Positions 28,140 to 37,110 of a stretch of DNA of 64,000 bases are shown in pieces (within the stretch, counting starts at the first letter, position 1; each line of letters begins with the position of its first letter). The position numbers were made by a program, and so were the translations under genes. The stretch comes from Gallaecimonas pentaromativorans (GTDB lineage Bacteria > Pseudomonadota > Gammaproteobacteria > Enterobacterales > Gallaecimonadaceae), in assembly GCF_003751625.1 (NCBI RefSeq), contig NZ_RJUL01000004.1, positions 124,001-188,000 of the forward strand, in the 5' to 3' direction. Under the pieces are notes generated by a model that saw only the letters and a program-made list of their open reading frames with translations, was not told the origin of the DNA and ran no database searches.

Positions 28140-28992
28140 CCAGCGCCTCCTGGCGGTTGATACGCTTGGCCGCCTGCCAGTAAAGCGCCAGCAGCAGCCC
28201 CATAAAGAGGGTGATCACCACGCTGGCCGCCGAGCCAAAGGGCCAGTCTTGTACCAGCAGAATTTGCCGCTTGATGATGTTACCCACCAGCATGTCCTTG
28301 CCGCCGCCCAGCATGTCCGAGACATAGAACATGCCCATGGCCGGCAGGAACACCAGCAGGCAACCGGCGACAATACCGGGCATGGTCAGGGGCAGCACCA
28401 CATGGATAAAGGTGCGTATTTTACCGGCGCCAAGGTCGGCGGCCGCTTCAAGGTAACGGCCGTCGAGTTTTTCGATGGCACTGTAAAGGGGCAGTACCAT
28501 AAAGGGCAGCAAAATGTAGACTAAGCCGAAGATAACGGCGCCATTAGTGTAAAGCCAGGTGATGCCGTTATCGGTGATGCCGGTAGCGATCAGCACCGCG
28601 TTCAGCAGCCCTTTCTTACCCAGCAATATCTTGATGGCGTAGGTGCGAATAAGGCTGTTGGTCCAGAACGGCACTATCACCAAAAACAGCAGCACCGGCC
28701 GCCACTTGGGGTTGAGGCTAGCGATGGCGTAGGCAAAGGGGTAGCCGATGAGCAGGCAAATCAGGGTGGCGATAAACGACAGCTTGACCGACAGATACAA
28801 CACCTCGGCGTAGAGCGGGTCCATCAGCTGCTTGTAGCTGTGCAGGCTAAGGGGCAGCTGCACCAGGTTGTTGTCGCCTTTGCTGAGGAAACTCGACACC
28901 AGGATCATCAGGTTAGGCAGCAGTACAAATACCACCAGCCAACAGCTGATAAGCCCTATGGCCCAGAATTTAAAGGACTTGAGCTTATTCAT
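28132..28992 (-). CDS. potB: spermidine/putrescine ABC transporter permease PotB
   Basis: Second membrane subunit of the polyamine importer, 286 residues with six helices. The coupling motif reads [28 protein letters not shown]. Its start overlaps the end of potA by eight bases, indicating translational coupling through the operon. Confidence 0.94.
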   Translation of the reverse strand: MNKLKSFKFWAIGLISCWLVVFVLLPNLMILVSSFLSKGDNNLVQLPLSLHSYKQLMDPLYAEVLYLSVKLSFIATLICLLIGYPFAYAIASLNPKWRPVLLFLVIVPFWTNSLIRTYAIKILLGKKGLLNAVLIATGITDNGITWLYTNGAVIFGLVYILLPFMVLPLYSAIEKLDGRYLEAAADLGAGKIRTFIHVVLPLTMPGIVAGCLLVFLPAMGMFYVSDMLGGGKDMLVGNIIKRQILLVQDWPFGSAASVVITLFMGLLLALYWQAAKRINRQEALDG

Positions 28993-30079
28993 CTGCCAGC
29001 ACCACCTCCCATTGCGGCACCCAGCTCACCACCACCATCTCGTTAAGGCTGTGGTCGAAATCCGGGTCGTCCTCGTCGAAGAACTCCGACACCTGGATCC
29101 GGTTGCCGTCGGCCAGCTCCACCAGCGAATCAAGAGTCGCGCCCTTATAGGTGCGTTCAACCACCCGGCCCGCCAGGCCTTGCTCGCTACTGACCGCATC
29201 AAGGCGCAGGTCTTCGGGGCGCAGCATCACCTTGACCTTCTGGCCCGGCGCAAAGCTGTCCTTGCCGTTGACCTTAAAGGCTTTGCCAAGGATGGTGACA
29301 TCCAGATGGGTGCCGTCGTGGCCCACCACCTCGGCGTCAAAGATATTGATTTCGCCGATAAAGCGCGCCACAAAAAGGCTTTGAGGAGTCTCGTAAATCT
29401 CCCTTGGGGTGCCCAGCTGCTCGGCGCGGCCGTTATTCATCACCAAGATGCGGTCAGACATGGACAGCGCCTCTTCCTGGTCATGGGTGACGAAGATAAA
29501 GGTGATGCCAAGGCTGCGCTGAAGCTGCTTAAGCTCCCACTGCATGGCTTTGCGAAGCTTGAAATCGAGGGCCGAGAGGGATTCGTCCAGCAGCAACACC
29601 TTGGGTTTGTTCACCACCGCCCGGGCGATGGCCACCCGCTGCTGCTGGCCGCCGGAGAGCTGATGGGGTTTGCGCTTGGCAAAGCTGTCCAGCTGTACCA
29701 TCTTCAGCGCGTCCATTACCCGGCTTTGAATGTCGCCGGCGGCGACTTTCTGCATCTTCAGGCCAAAAGCGACATTGTCGAATACCGTCATATGGGGAAA
29801 GAGCGCATAGCTCTGGAACACGGTATTCACATTGCGCTTTTCAGCGGGCAGGGCGGTGTTGTCGATACCGGCGATTTCAACGATACCGGCGTCGGCGTTT
29901 TCCAGGCCGGCGATAAGGCGCAGCGCCGTGGTTTTGCCGCAGCCTGACGGGCCCAGAATGGTAAAGAACTCACCGTCTTCGATGGTCAGGTCCAAACCGG
30001 CCAGCACGGCCTTGCCGTCAAAGTGCTTTTCAACACCTTTAAGCACCACTACCGGGGGCTTTTTCTCAACGTGGGTCAT
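28985..30079 (-). CDS. potA: spermidine/putrescine ABC transporter ATPase
   Basis: Cytoplasmic ATPase of the polyamine importer. Walker A is GPSGCGKTT, the signature [15 protein letters not shown] and Walker [12 protein letters not shown]. The C-terminal TOBE domain ends with [15 protein letters not shown], as in E. coli PotA. The start is uncertain: ATG 30079 (MTHVEKKPP, 364 residues) fits the family length best. In-frame ATG and GTG codons extend to 30136, and none has a clear ribosome site. First gene of the operon. Confidence 0.93.
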   Translation of the reverse strand: MTHVEKKPPVVVLKGVEKHFDGKAVLAGLDLTIEDGEFFTILGPSGCGKTTALRLIAGLENADAGIVEIAGIDNTALPAEKRNVNTVFQSYALFPHMTVFDNVAFGLKMQKVAAGDIQSRVMDALKMVQLDSFAKRKPHQLSGGQQQRVAIARAVVNKPKVLLLDESLSALDFKLRKAMQWELKQLQRSLGITFIFVTHDQEEALSMSDRILVMNNGRAEQLGTPREIYETPQSLFVARFIGEINIFDAEVVGHDGTHLDVTILGKAFKVNGKDSFAPGQKVKVMLRPEDLRLDAVSSEQGLAGRVVERTYKGATLDSLVELADGNRIQVSEFFDEDDPDFDHSLNEMVVVSWVPQWEVVLADE

Positions 30080-30191
30080 GTTTGTTTGTGCAAGTTGGCC
30101 AGCAAAAGAAGGCATTTTAAAGAAATGCGCTGGCACTGATAAGGGTAATGAAGGTAAAAAGCGGGGTTAAGTCTTGTGAACGCGGTTTTTT

Positions 30192-30812
30192 ATGTCTTTT
30201 GAACAGTTTTTGCTGCTGGCCGGCGCCCATCTATTGGCGGTGGTAAGCCCGGGGCCGGATTTCGCTGTAGTGAGCCGCCACGCCATTGCCTTTGGCCGGC
30301 GCTGCGCCCGTTTTGTGGCCTTTGGTGTTGGCTGCGGCATCCTGGTACACATGGCCTATACCTGGGCCGGGGTGGCGTTGCTGCTTAAAACCCACCACTG
30401 GCTGGAGGTGAGCTTTTCGGTGGTGGCCGCCGCTTATCTTCTTTACATGGCCTGGGGCGCCCTTCGCTCAAGCCAGGGGATGGCCCTTAGCGCCGAGCAG
30501 GGCGATGCCCCCGATGCACTGCTCTCTTTTCGCCGCGGCTTTTTAACCAATGCTCTTAATCCCAAAGCCACGCTGTTCTTCCTGGCGCTGTTTGGCTCGG
30601 TGCTCAATACCAGCCCCAGTGGCTGGCAGATGCTGGGGATCTCCGCCTATCTGGCCTTTGCCACCGGCCTTTGGTTTGTGCTGCTGGGCTGGCTGCTTAC
30701 CGCCGGGCCTTTGGGGCGTTTCCTGGCGGTGAAGGGCTATTGGATAGACCGTATCCTCGGGGTTTTCCTGGTGGCGCTTGCCGCACGTCTCATTTACGGA
30801 CTTTTCTGGTAG
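30192..30812 (+). CDS. LysE/RhtB-family amino acid exporter
   Basis: A 206-residue inner-membrane protein with about six helices and the family signature VVSPGPDFAVVSRHAIAFGRR near residue 20, plus RRGFLTNALNPKATLFFLALF near residue 115. Such exporters release amino acids or homoserine lactones; the substrate here cannot be told. It is divergent from potA. Confidence 0.9.
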   Translation: MSFEQFLLLAGAHLLAVVSPGPDFAVVSRHAIAFGRRCARFVAFGVGCGILVHMAYTWAGVALLLKTHHWLEVSFSVVAAAYLLYMAWGALRSSQGMALSAEQGDAPDALLSFRRGFLTNALNPKATLFFLALFGSVLNTSPSGWQMLGISAYLAFATGLWFVLLGWLLTAGPLGRFLAVKGYWIDRILGVFLVALAARLIYGLFW

Positions 30813-30830
30813 AATGCTGCCTTAACATCA

Positions 30831-30858
30831 AAAAGGGCGCCAACAGGCGTCCTTTATC
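30831..30858 (+). terminator. hairpin after the LysE-family gene
   Basis: GGGCGCC, AACA and GGCGTCC pair with one G-U and are followed by TTTATCTT. It is a moderate terminator, located in the gap before trhO. Confidence 0.55.
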
Positions 30859-30908
30859 TTGGTTACGCGCCGGCTTTACGGGTCGGTCAGCTGAAAGAGG
30901 ACATCACT

Positions 30909-31883
30909 ATGGCCCAGTTTGTGGTCGCGGCCCTGTATAAATTTACCCGTCTGCCTGAATTTGAACGCCTCCAGCAACCGCTGCTGGACTTGATGAGCAA
31001 GCACGAGGTCAAAGGCACTTTATTGCTGGCCGCCGAAGGCATTAACGGCACCGTTTGCGGCCCCCGAGCCGGTATAGACATCCTCAAAGCCTTTTTGGAT
31101 GCCCAGCCTGCCTTTGCCGGCTTGAGCTACAAAGAATCGTTCAGTGACGAGCAAACCTTCTATCGCACCAAGGTCAAGCTCAAAAAAGAAATCGTCACCA
31201 TGGGCGTTGAAGGCATCGACCCCAACCGGGTGGTGGGCACCTATGTCAAACCCCAGGATTGGAACAGTCTGATAAGCGACCCCGAAGTGCTGCTGGTTGA
31301 TACCCGCAACGACTACGAAGTGGCGGTAGGCACCTTTAAAGGCGCCCTTGACCCCAACACCAAGGCCTTTCGCGATTTCCCCGCTTATGTAAAAGAGCAC
31401 CTGGACCCGGCCCGCCACAAAAAGGTGGCTATGTTCTGCACCGGCGGCATTCGCTGCGAAAAATCCACGGCGTACCTTAAAGAGCAAGGCTTTGACGAGG
31501 TGTATCACCTCGAAGGCGGCATTCTTAAGTACTTAGAAGAAGTGCCGGCCGAGCAAAGCCTGTGGGAAGGCGAGTGCTTTGTGTTCGACCAGCGGGTTAC
31601 CGTTAAACACGGCCTTATTCAGGGCAGTTTTGACCAATGCTTTGCTTGTCGCCGCCCCATCAGTGACGAAGACAAAGCCTCTGACCGCTACCAGCAAGGG
31701 GTGGCTTGCCCGCACTGCTTTGACGAGATGAGCGAAGAGCAAAAGGCACGTTTTAGCGAACGCCAAAAACAAATCGCTCTTGCCAAGGCGCGCAACCAAA
31801 CCCATATTGCTGCCGACGTCACCCAACTCAAGGCTGAGAAAGAGGCCCGTAAACAGGCCCTGGCTGAAAAGAATAATGACTGA
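30909..31883 (+). CDS. trhO: tRNA uridine(34) hydroxylase, rhodanese family (TrhO/YceA)
   Basis: Oxygen-dependent enzyme that makes 5-hydroxyuridine at the tRNA wobble position. The 324-residue protein has an N-terminal UPF0176-type domain ([18 protein letters not shown]). A rhodanese domain follows near 125-220, with the catalytic Cys in [16 protein letters not shown] and [12 protein letters not shown] Cys-rich C-terminus ([16 protein letters not shown]) probably binds zinc. Its end overlaps the next gene by eight bases. Confidence 0.93.
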   Translation: MAQFVVAALYKFTRLPEFERLQQPLLDLMSKHEVKGTLLLAAEGINGTVCGPRAGIDILKAFLDAQPAFAGLSYKESFSDEQTFYRTKVKLKKEIVTMGVEGIDPNRVVGTYVKPQDWNSLISDPEVLLVDTRNDYEVAVGTFKGALDPNTKAFRDFPAYVKEHLDPARHKKVAMFCTGGIRCEKSTAYLKEQGFDEVYHLEGGILKYLEEVPAEQSLWEGECFVFDQRVTVKHGLIQGSFDQCFACRRPISDEDKASDRYQQGVACPHCFDEMSEEQKARFSERQKQIALAKARNQTHIAADVTQLKAEKEARKQALAEKNND

Positions 31884-32613
31884 ACAAGAACCGCAGACCG
31901 TCCACGTAGGTGGCTCGGTAGATAAAGCCCTGGCCCGCGCCATTTCGCTCAATATCGGCGCCATGCTCAAAGAAGCCTGGCAAGGGGCCGCCCGCCTTGA
32001 CCGTGGCATGCTCTCGCCGCTGCTGATGCTGGTGGGGCTAAGCCTGGTATTGGGCTCCATCATGCTTGAAGTGATGGGCATGCTGGGCTGGACTATCACC
32101 GATATCCAGGGCCAAAGTCTGCTGCAACTGGTGCTCACCGTGATGTTGGCACCGGCCTATGCCGGTATCCAATTGATTGCCCTGCAACATGTGGTGGGGC
32201 TGCGCCCTCCGCTTAACATGCTCTGGCACTGGTATCGCATTGGCCCGGTACTGAGCCTGGCGGCCTTGCTGACCATGGCTATCTCCAGCCTGGGGACAGC
32301 GCTGTTCATCATTCCCGGATTGTTGCTGCAAGTGGTGCTGGCACCGGTGCTGATGTTGGTGGCCGATAAAGGCATGTCGCCTTTTGCCGCCATCCGTGTC
32401 TCGGTCATCGTTGGCTTCAAATACTTTGCGGCCTTCCTGGTTTGCCAATTGCTGCTGATTGTGGCGGTGGCAGTTGGGGTATTGACCTTTGGCCTGGCGG
32501 CCCTATGGCTGGCGCCGTTTTATCTGCGTTTTCAAGCCATTATCTACCGCGAGCTGTTTGGTGTGCGGCTTAAACTGGCCACCGGCCAACAACAGGCGCT
32601 GTTTAACGCATGA
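31876..32613 (+). CDS. multi-pass inner-membrane protein of unknown function
   Basis: 245 residues with a hydrophilic N-terminus ([18 protein letters not shown]) and about six hydrophobic segments. I do not recognise a characterised family; the helix pattern recalls uncharacterised YciC/BPSS1780-like membrane proteins. I chose the ATG at 31876 because it overlaps the trhO stop by eight bases, while the longer frame to 31780 lies inside trhO. Its stop overlaps the start of the next gene (ATGATG). Confidence 0.8.
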   Translation: MTEQEPQTVHVGGSVDKALARAISLNIGAMLKEAWQGAARLDRGMLSPLLMLVGLSLVLGSIMLEVMGMLGWTITDIQGQSLLQLVLTVMLAPAYAGIQLIALQHVVGLRPPLNMLWHWYRIGPVLSLAALLTMAISSLGTALFIIPGLLLQVVLAPVLMLVADKGMSPFAAIRVSVIVGFKYFAAFLVCQLLLIVAVAVGVLTFGLAALWLAPFYLRFQAIIYRELFGVRLKLATGQQQALFNA

Positions 32614-33368
32614 TGGTGCAGACTCTGCGCGCGCCGCTATTGCTACTGGTGATTTTGCTGGTAGCACTGGCTTGGCTGCGACAAGGCGGCGAATCGCCGG
32701 CGCGTCAGGCCAGTGTCGGCTCAACGGTGGTGCCCGACTTTAGCCAGTACCAGGAAGTGGCCGAGAAGAAGAAAGCCTTTTTCTCTTATCTGCGCCCCCT
32801 GGTGGAAGCCGAAAACGCCCGCATCCTTACCGAACGGGGCCGTTTAAAAGCGTTGCTGGGCAAACGTAAATTAAGCCCCGCCGAGCAGGAGTGGCTGGAT
32901 AACCTGGCCATCCGCTACGACGTGCCGCTGCCCCTTGATACCGAGGGCCGCCAAACCTTGCTGCGCCGGGTGGATAAACTGCCGGTGGCGCTGGTGCTGG
33001 TGCAGGCCGCCAATGAATCGGCCTGGGGCACCTCCCGTTTTGCCATCGACGGCAACAACTTCTTCGGTCAATGGTGTTACGTGGAAGGCTGCGGCCTGGT
33101 GCCGCAAGACAGGGTAGAGGGCGCCAGCCACGAGGTGGCCAAATTCAGCTCGCCCCAGGCGTCGGTGCGCAGTTATATCCATAACATCAATACCAATAAC
33201 GCCTATCGCGGGCTTCGGGAGATCCGCCAAACGGCTCGCCAAAAGGGCCAGGACCCTAAAGCCGAGAGCCTGGTGCAGGGCTTGATGCGTTACTCAGAGC
33301 GAGGCGGCGCTTATGTGCGAGAGCTGTCGAGCATGATAAGCCACAACCGGCGCTACATGACCGATTAA
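32610..33368 (+). CDS. Bax-like glucosaminidase-domain protein
   Basis: A 252-residue membrane-anchored protein (N-terminal helix LRAPLLLLVILLVALAWL). The mannosyl-glycoprotein endo-beta-N-acetylglucosaminidase-like domain covers residues ~110-245: VQAANESAWGTSRFAIDGNNFFGQWCY has the catalytic Glu of ESAWG, and SVRSYIHNINTNNAYRGLR follows. It resembles E. coli Bax and is likely a periplasmic peptidoglycan hydrolase. It is coupled to the membrane protein gene upstream. Confidence 0.88.
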   Translation: MMVQTLRAPLLLLVILLVALAWLRQGGESPARQASVGSTVVPDFSQYQEVAEKKKAFFSYLRPLVEAENARILTERGRLKALLGKRKLSPAEQEWLDNLAIRYDVPLPLDTEGRQTLLRRVDKLPVALVLVQAANESAWGTSRFAIDGNNFFGQWCYVEGCGLVPQDRVEGASHEVAKFSSPQASVRSYIHNINTNNAYRGLREIRQTARQKGQDPKAESLVQGLMRYSERGGAYVRELSSMISHNRRYMTD

Positions 33369-33395
33369 AAAACGCGCCCAAGGGCGCGTTTTTCG
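33367..33395. terminator. bidirectional terminator between bax-like gene and ttcA
   Basis: AACGCGCCC, AA and GGGCGCGTT lie between A and T runs and serve both converging genes. Confidence 0.9.
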
Positions 33396-34322
33396 TTACA
33401 GGGCTTTGACCGCCAACGTCAGGGCCGGGTCAATCTCGATACCGTCTTCGTCGTCTTCGACCACCGGGTTACTAAAACTTTCCCGGTCAAAGGCGGTATC
33501 GCCTTCCAAACCCTCGGCGTTGTCGCGGCTAAGGCCTTTGAAGTCGAACAGGGCGGTGTCGGCCAGATGCGAGGGCACCACATTTTGCAGGGCTTTAAAC
33601 ATGGTCTCAATACGGCCTGGGTATTGGCGGTCCCAGGTTTGCAGCATTTCTTTAATCACCTGGCGCTGCAGGTTGGGCTGCGAGCCGCAGAGGTTACAAG
33701 GAATGATGGGGTATTCCCGGGCCTCGGCGTACTTGATGATGTCTTTTTCGCGGCAATAGGCCAGCGGACGGATCACCATGTGCTTGCCGTCGTCTGACAC
33801 CAGCTTGGGCGGCATCGCCTTCATCTTGCCGCCGTAGAACATGTTCAGCAGCAGGGTTTCGAGGATGTCGTCACGGTGGTGGCCAAGGGCAATCTTGTTG
33901 CATTTGAGCTCGGTGGCGGTGCGATAGAGGATACCGCGGCGCAGCCTTGAGCAAAGCGAGCAGGTGGTTTTGCCTTCGGGCACCTTTTCTTTGACGATGG
34001 AGTAGGTGTCCTCGTTAACGACGAGGTACTCCACACCCAGGGTATCGAGATACTGGGGCAGAACATGCTCGGGAAAGCCGGGCTGTTTTTGGTCAAGGTT
34101 CACCGCCACCAGGTCGAAATGCACCGGGGCCGAGGCCTTGAGGTTCATCAGGATCTCAAGGAGGGTGTAGGAATCCTTGCCGCCAGACAGGCAAACCATG
34201 ATGCGGTCGCCGTCTTCAATCATATTGAAATCGCTGATGGCCTGACCCACATGGCGACGCAGCCGCTTTTGCAGCTTGTTGAAATTGTATTGTTGCTTGT
34301 GGCCGGACATGCCCGCTCCCAT
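33396..34322 (-). CDS. ttcA: tRNA 2-thiocytidine(32) synthetase
   Basis: Iron-sulfur enzyme that thiolates cytidine 32 of some tRNAs. The 308-residue product has the PP-loop [17 protein letters not shown] and two cluster-binding CxxC motifs ([12 protein letters not shown] and [14 protein letters not shown]). An alternative ATG four codons in (34310) has an equally good ribosome site. The ttcA-uspE-fnr neighbourhood is shared with enteric bacteria. Confidence 0.96.
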   Translation of the reverse strand: MGAGMSGHKQQYNFNKLQKRLRRHVGQAISDFNMIEDGDRIMVCLSGGKDSYTLLEILMNLKASAPVHFDLVAVNLDQKQPGFPEHVLPQYLDTLGVEYLVVNEDTYSIVKEKVPEGKTTCSLCSRLRRGILYRTATELKCNKIALGHHRDDILETLLLNMFYGGKMKAMPPKLVSDDGKHMVIRPLAYCREKDIIKYAEAREYPIIPCNLCGSQPNLQRQVIKEMLQTWDRQYPGRIETMFKALQNVVPSHLADTALFDFKGLSRDNAEGLEGDTAFDRESFSNPVVEDDEDGIEIDPALTLAVKAL

Positions 34323-34352
34323 ACAGCCTCTTTAGGGGCGCATATTATACGC

Positions 34353-34386
34353 AAAAGAAAACGCCGCGCTATGCGCGGCGTTTCAA
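34353..34386 (-). terminator. terminator of uspE
   Basis: CGCCGCGC, TAT and GCGCGGCG form the stem, with TTTTCTTTT on the minus strand after it. Confidence 0.88.
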
Positions 34387-34396
34387 GTTGCGGGCC

Positions 34397-35311
34397 TTAA
34401 CCTTTGGCGGCGGGTTTAAGGGCCAGAAGGTCGCTCTCGAGGCGGTCAATCACCTGCTCGGCAGTGTTACCGATAAGGGCTGCAGTCAGGCCGGTGCGGC
34501 CCACTGTACCCATGATCACCAATTCTGCGTTAAGGCTCTCGGCCACGGCCGGGATCACGTCCTCGGGCAGGCCTTCTTTGACATGGATATGGTCACCGGC
34601 AATGCCAAAGGCCGCAGCATGCTCCTTGGCCTGCTTCTCGTGGTGCTCCTTCATGGCCTGGGTGTAGGCCTGAGGGTCGAACTCCGGGATCTCGATGGCA
34701 ATGTTCACCGGGGTGCCGGGGTAGGCGGTAACCAGATGCAGGTCGGCGTTGATAAGCTCGGCAATGGCTTTGCCTTCGCGGGTAATAACATCGTCCAGTT
34801 GTTGGTGGGCGTCGTCTTCGGAGCCGCAGTTCACCGCCGCCAGTACCACGCCGTTCTCTGGCCACTCGTGATCTTTTACCAGCATCACCGGCACCGGGCA
34901 TTTACGCAGCAGGTGCCAGTCGGTGGGGGTAAAGATAACGGCCTTGAGGGTGGAGTGTTCGTGAGTGGATTTGAAGAGCACATCAAAGCCGCCTTCGTTA
35001 ACGGCTTTGAGGATGCTTTCATAGGGCCTGTTGTGCCAGGCAGTGAGGGTCTCAACCTTGATGCCGTCGGCCTGCAGGGGTTTTGCCAACTCGTCCAGCC
35101 ATTCGCGGCGTTGGCTGAGGATGCCGTTACGCATCGCCTCGCGCTCACTGGATGAGAGCATGGTGGTCATTTCGTAGGAGAAGTCGTAAATGGTCAAAAA
35201 CAGGGTGATTTGGGCACCGGTTTTCTTGGCCAAAAAGGCTGCTCGGGACAGGGCAGGCTGCTGCGTTTCGTTGGGATCCACAACAACCAGGATTTTATTG
35301 AAATCTGCCAT
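34397..35311 (-). CDS. uspE: universal stress protein E
   Basis: Tandem-domain universal stress protein, 304 residues with two UspA folds (residues ~1-150 and ~155-300). The second contains the nucleotide-loop-like MGTVGRTGLTAALIGNTAE. The N-terminus FNKILVVVDPNETQQPALSRAAFLA is typical of UspE. It lies between ompW and ttcA and close to fnr, as in E. coli relatives. Confidence 0.95.
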   Translation of the reverse strand: MADFNKILVVVDPNETQQPALSRAAFLAKKTGAQITLFLTIYDFSYEMTTMLSSSEREAMRNGILSQRREWLDELAKPLQADGIKVETLTAWHNRPYESILKAVNEGGFDVLFKSTHEHSTLKAVIFTPTDWHLLRKCPVPVMLVKDHEWPENGVVLAAVNCGSEDDAHQQLDDVITREGKAIAELINADLHLVTAYPGTPVNIAIEIPEFDPQAYTQAMKEHHEKQAKEHAAAFGIAGDHIHVKEGLPEDVIPAVAESLNAELVIMGTVGRTGLTAALIGNTAEQVIDRLESDLLALKPAAKG

Positions 35312-35363
35312 GGTTCACCTCCGTCAGAAGGGGCCCAGGACGAGCCCCCTTTTTCATAAGGTA

Positions 35364-36059
35364 TTAAAAACGATAGCCAATAGCCAGGTAGGCGACAACA
35401 GGGTCAATGTCCACATCCACTTTCTGCACTGTCTGGCCGTTCACTTTTACCCGGGCCTTGGTGTCGATGTCGGCATACCAGACGGCAGCACGTACAAAGA
35501 ACTGTTGGTTGATGGCCCAGTCAACCCCTACCTGGCCCGCCAGGCCTACGCTGTCGGACAGGGTCAGCTCTTTGTCACCGGTCAGGCCAAGGGAGTCGAG
35601 GGTGTCGCTCATCTGGCCGGAGATCTTCTCATTAAAGAACTTGGTGTAGTTCAAGCCTATGCCCACATAAGGGCGCACCGGCTGCCCCTCAAAAAAACGG
35701 TACTGCAGGCTAAGTGTGGGGGGCAGTTGCTTGGTTTTGCCCACGTTCAGGCCGTCAACCGCGGTGCCAGGAGAACTTAAGGTGATTTCGTGGCTGAACG
35801 GAGTAGCGGCCAGCAGCTCGACAGACCAATTGGCGTCGATGTCGTAGTTGATGGTCAGGCCCAATTGGGTGTCGTCGTCCACCTTCACTTCGGTGGAGTT
35901 GGCCGGCAGGCCGGCGGCGGCCTCAACGTTGGTCAAGTGACTGGAACTGTCGTTGGGGTTGGCGTTGATGGCGCCAGCGGTGATACGCCAACCGGCGTCA
36001 TCAGCAACAGCAGAACCACAAACCAGAGCGGCCGCAAGGGCCAGAGCAGAATAGCGCAT
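35364..36059 (-). CDS. ompW: OmpW-family outer-membrane protein
   Basis: Eight-stranded outer-membrane barrel, 231 residues with signal peptide MRYSALALAAALVCGSAVA. It has the OmpW patterns WSVELLAATPFSHEI, LPPTLSLQYRFFEGQPVRPYVGIGLNYTKFF and a terminal IGYRF. An AGGGAG ribosome site precedes it. An FNR-like box lies 76 bases upstream, so expression may rise without oxygen, as described for E. coli ompW. Confidence 0.93.
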   Translation of the reverse strand: MRYSALALAAALVCGSAVADDAGWRITAGAINANPNDSSSHLTNVEAAAGLPANSTEVKVDDDTQLGLTINYDIDANWSVELLAATPFSHEITLSSPGTAVDGLNVGKTKQLPPTLSLQYRFFEGQPVRPYVGIGLNYTKFFNEKISGQMSDTLDSLGLTGDKELTLSDSVGLAGQVGVDWAINQQFFVRAAVWYADIDTKARVKVNGQTVQKVDVDIDPVVAYLAIGYRF

Positions 36060-36135
36060 AGGAACTCCCTACCAAATGCTTTACAAGCGAATGAACAACT
36101 GGCGGCAAGAGTAGTCCTGGGGGTGGGTGGTTAAG

Positions 36136-36149
36136 TTGTTCTGGATCAA
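36136..36149. promoter_or_regulatory. FNR-like box upstream of ompW
   Basis: TTGTTCTGGATCAA differs by one base from the FNR consensus TTGATNNNNATCAA. If TACTCT (36108-36113, minus strand) is the -10, the box centres at about -41.5, the classical activating position. A second near-match, ATGATTTAGATCAA at 36186-36199, overlaps the fnr stop codon. Confidence 0.6.
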
Positions 36150-36150
36150 A

Positions 36151-36177
36151 AGAAAAAGGCCCCTGGGGGGCCTTTGG
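36151..36177 (-). terminator. terminator of fnr
   Basis: On the minus strand AAAGGCCCC, CCC-containing loop and GGGGCCTTT are followed by TTCTTTT. Confidence 0.85.
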
Positions 36178-36195
36178 CGTTGCAGATGATTTAGA

Positions 36196-36918
36196 TCAAA
36201 CCTCGAGGGGGTCGGCGGCAACTTTGGAGAGGCTCTCAAGGTCTACCACGGTAATGAACTTACCTGAAACCTGGATAATGCCGGCCTTTTGAAAGCGGCC
36301 CAGTAAGCGGCTGATGGTTTCGACCGTCAGCCCCAGGTAGTTGCCGATGTCGCCGCGAGTCATGGTCAGGCGAAATTCCTTGGGGGAAAAGCCGCGGGCG
36401 CCAAACCGGTTGGAAAGGTTCATCAAAAACGAGGCCAGCCGCTCTTCGGCAGTCTTTTTAGAGAGCAGCAGCAGCATGTCCTGGTCACCCTTAATCTCTG
36501 AAGACATCAAGCGCATGATCTGCTGGCGAAGCTTGGGCATGGTGCCGGAGAGGCTATCTAAGGTATCAAAGGGAATTTCGCAGACCATGGCTGTTTCCAG
36601 GGCCTGGGCAAAGGACACATGGTTGCCTTGGCCAATGGCGTCAAAGCCGATGATGTCGCCGGGCAGGTGAAAACCGGTGATTTGCTCTTCGCCTTCTTTG
36701 GTGAGGGTGTAGCTTTTGATGGTGCCGGAGCGAATAGCGTAGAGCGAGTCCAGGTTCTGGCCAGCCTCAAATAAGGTGTCGCCTTTGTGCACCGGCTTTT
36801 TGCGCTCGATGATGCTGTCCAACTGGTCCAGCTCCTGCGTGCTCAGGGTAAAAGGAATGCACAGCTCGCTCATGGCACAGTCGTGGCAATGAATGGCGCA
36901 GGTAGAATTACGATGCAT
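36196..36918 (-). CDS. fnr: Fnr oxygen-responsive transcriptional regulator
   Basis: Global regulator that binds DNA when its [4Fe-4S] cluster is intact under low oxygen. The 240-residue protein keeps the cluster cysteines in [14 protein letters not shown] (Cys11, Cys14, Cys20 align with E. coli 20, 23 and 29) and the distal Cys in AMVCEIPF. The cyclic-nucleotide-like fold follows, then a helix-turn-helix with [16 protein letters not shown], identical to the E. coli recognition helix region. It is close in length to E. coli Fnr (250) and monocistronic with its own terminator. Confidence 0.98.
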   Translation of the reverse strand: MHRNSTCAIHCHDCAMSELCIPFTLSTQELDQLDSIIERKKPVHKGDTLFEAGQNLDSLYAIRSGTIKSYTLTKEGEEQITGFHLPGDIIGFDAIGQGNHVSFAQALETAMVCEIPFDTLDSLSGTMPKLRQQIMRLMSSEIKGDQDMLLLLSKKTAEERLASFLMNLSNRFGARGFSPKEFRLTMTRGDIGNYLGLTVETISRLLGRFQKAGIIQVSGKFITVVDLESLSKVAADPLEV

Positions 36919-37091
36919 CTTGGTATCCCTCTGGCTGGCTGACCTGGGCCCGGATTGGCTTCAATGCCTTTTAATGGGTACAGCGGGAGGCCCAATATCT
37001 GCCTAGGATAACGGCAGCGGCGCCTCTATTGCCAGCATGTGGCTAAAAAAGGGCAGGGATGTTGGCCCTTTCCTGCCCAAAACTCGAGGTG

Positions 37092-37107
37092 CTGTATATA
37101 AATACAG
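37092..37107 (+). promoter_or_regulatory. LexA (SOS) box in front of the tyrosine recombinase
   Basis: CTGTATATAAATACAG matches the gammaproteobacterial LexA consensus CTGT-N8-ACAG with the usual AT-rich centre. It ends three bases before the first possible start of the recombinase and would overlap the core promoter. Confidence 0.75.
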
Positions 37108-37110
37108 TTA

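Noticed and set aside
37020-37110. tRNA gene as integrase attachment target
   Set aside because: No cloverleaf or T-loop sequence (GGTTCGA) was seen near the recombinase.
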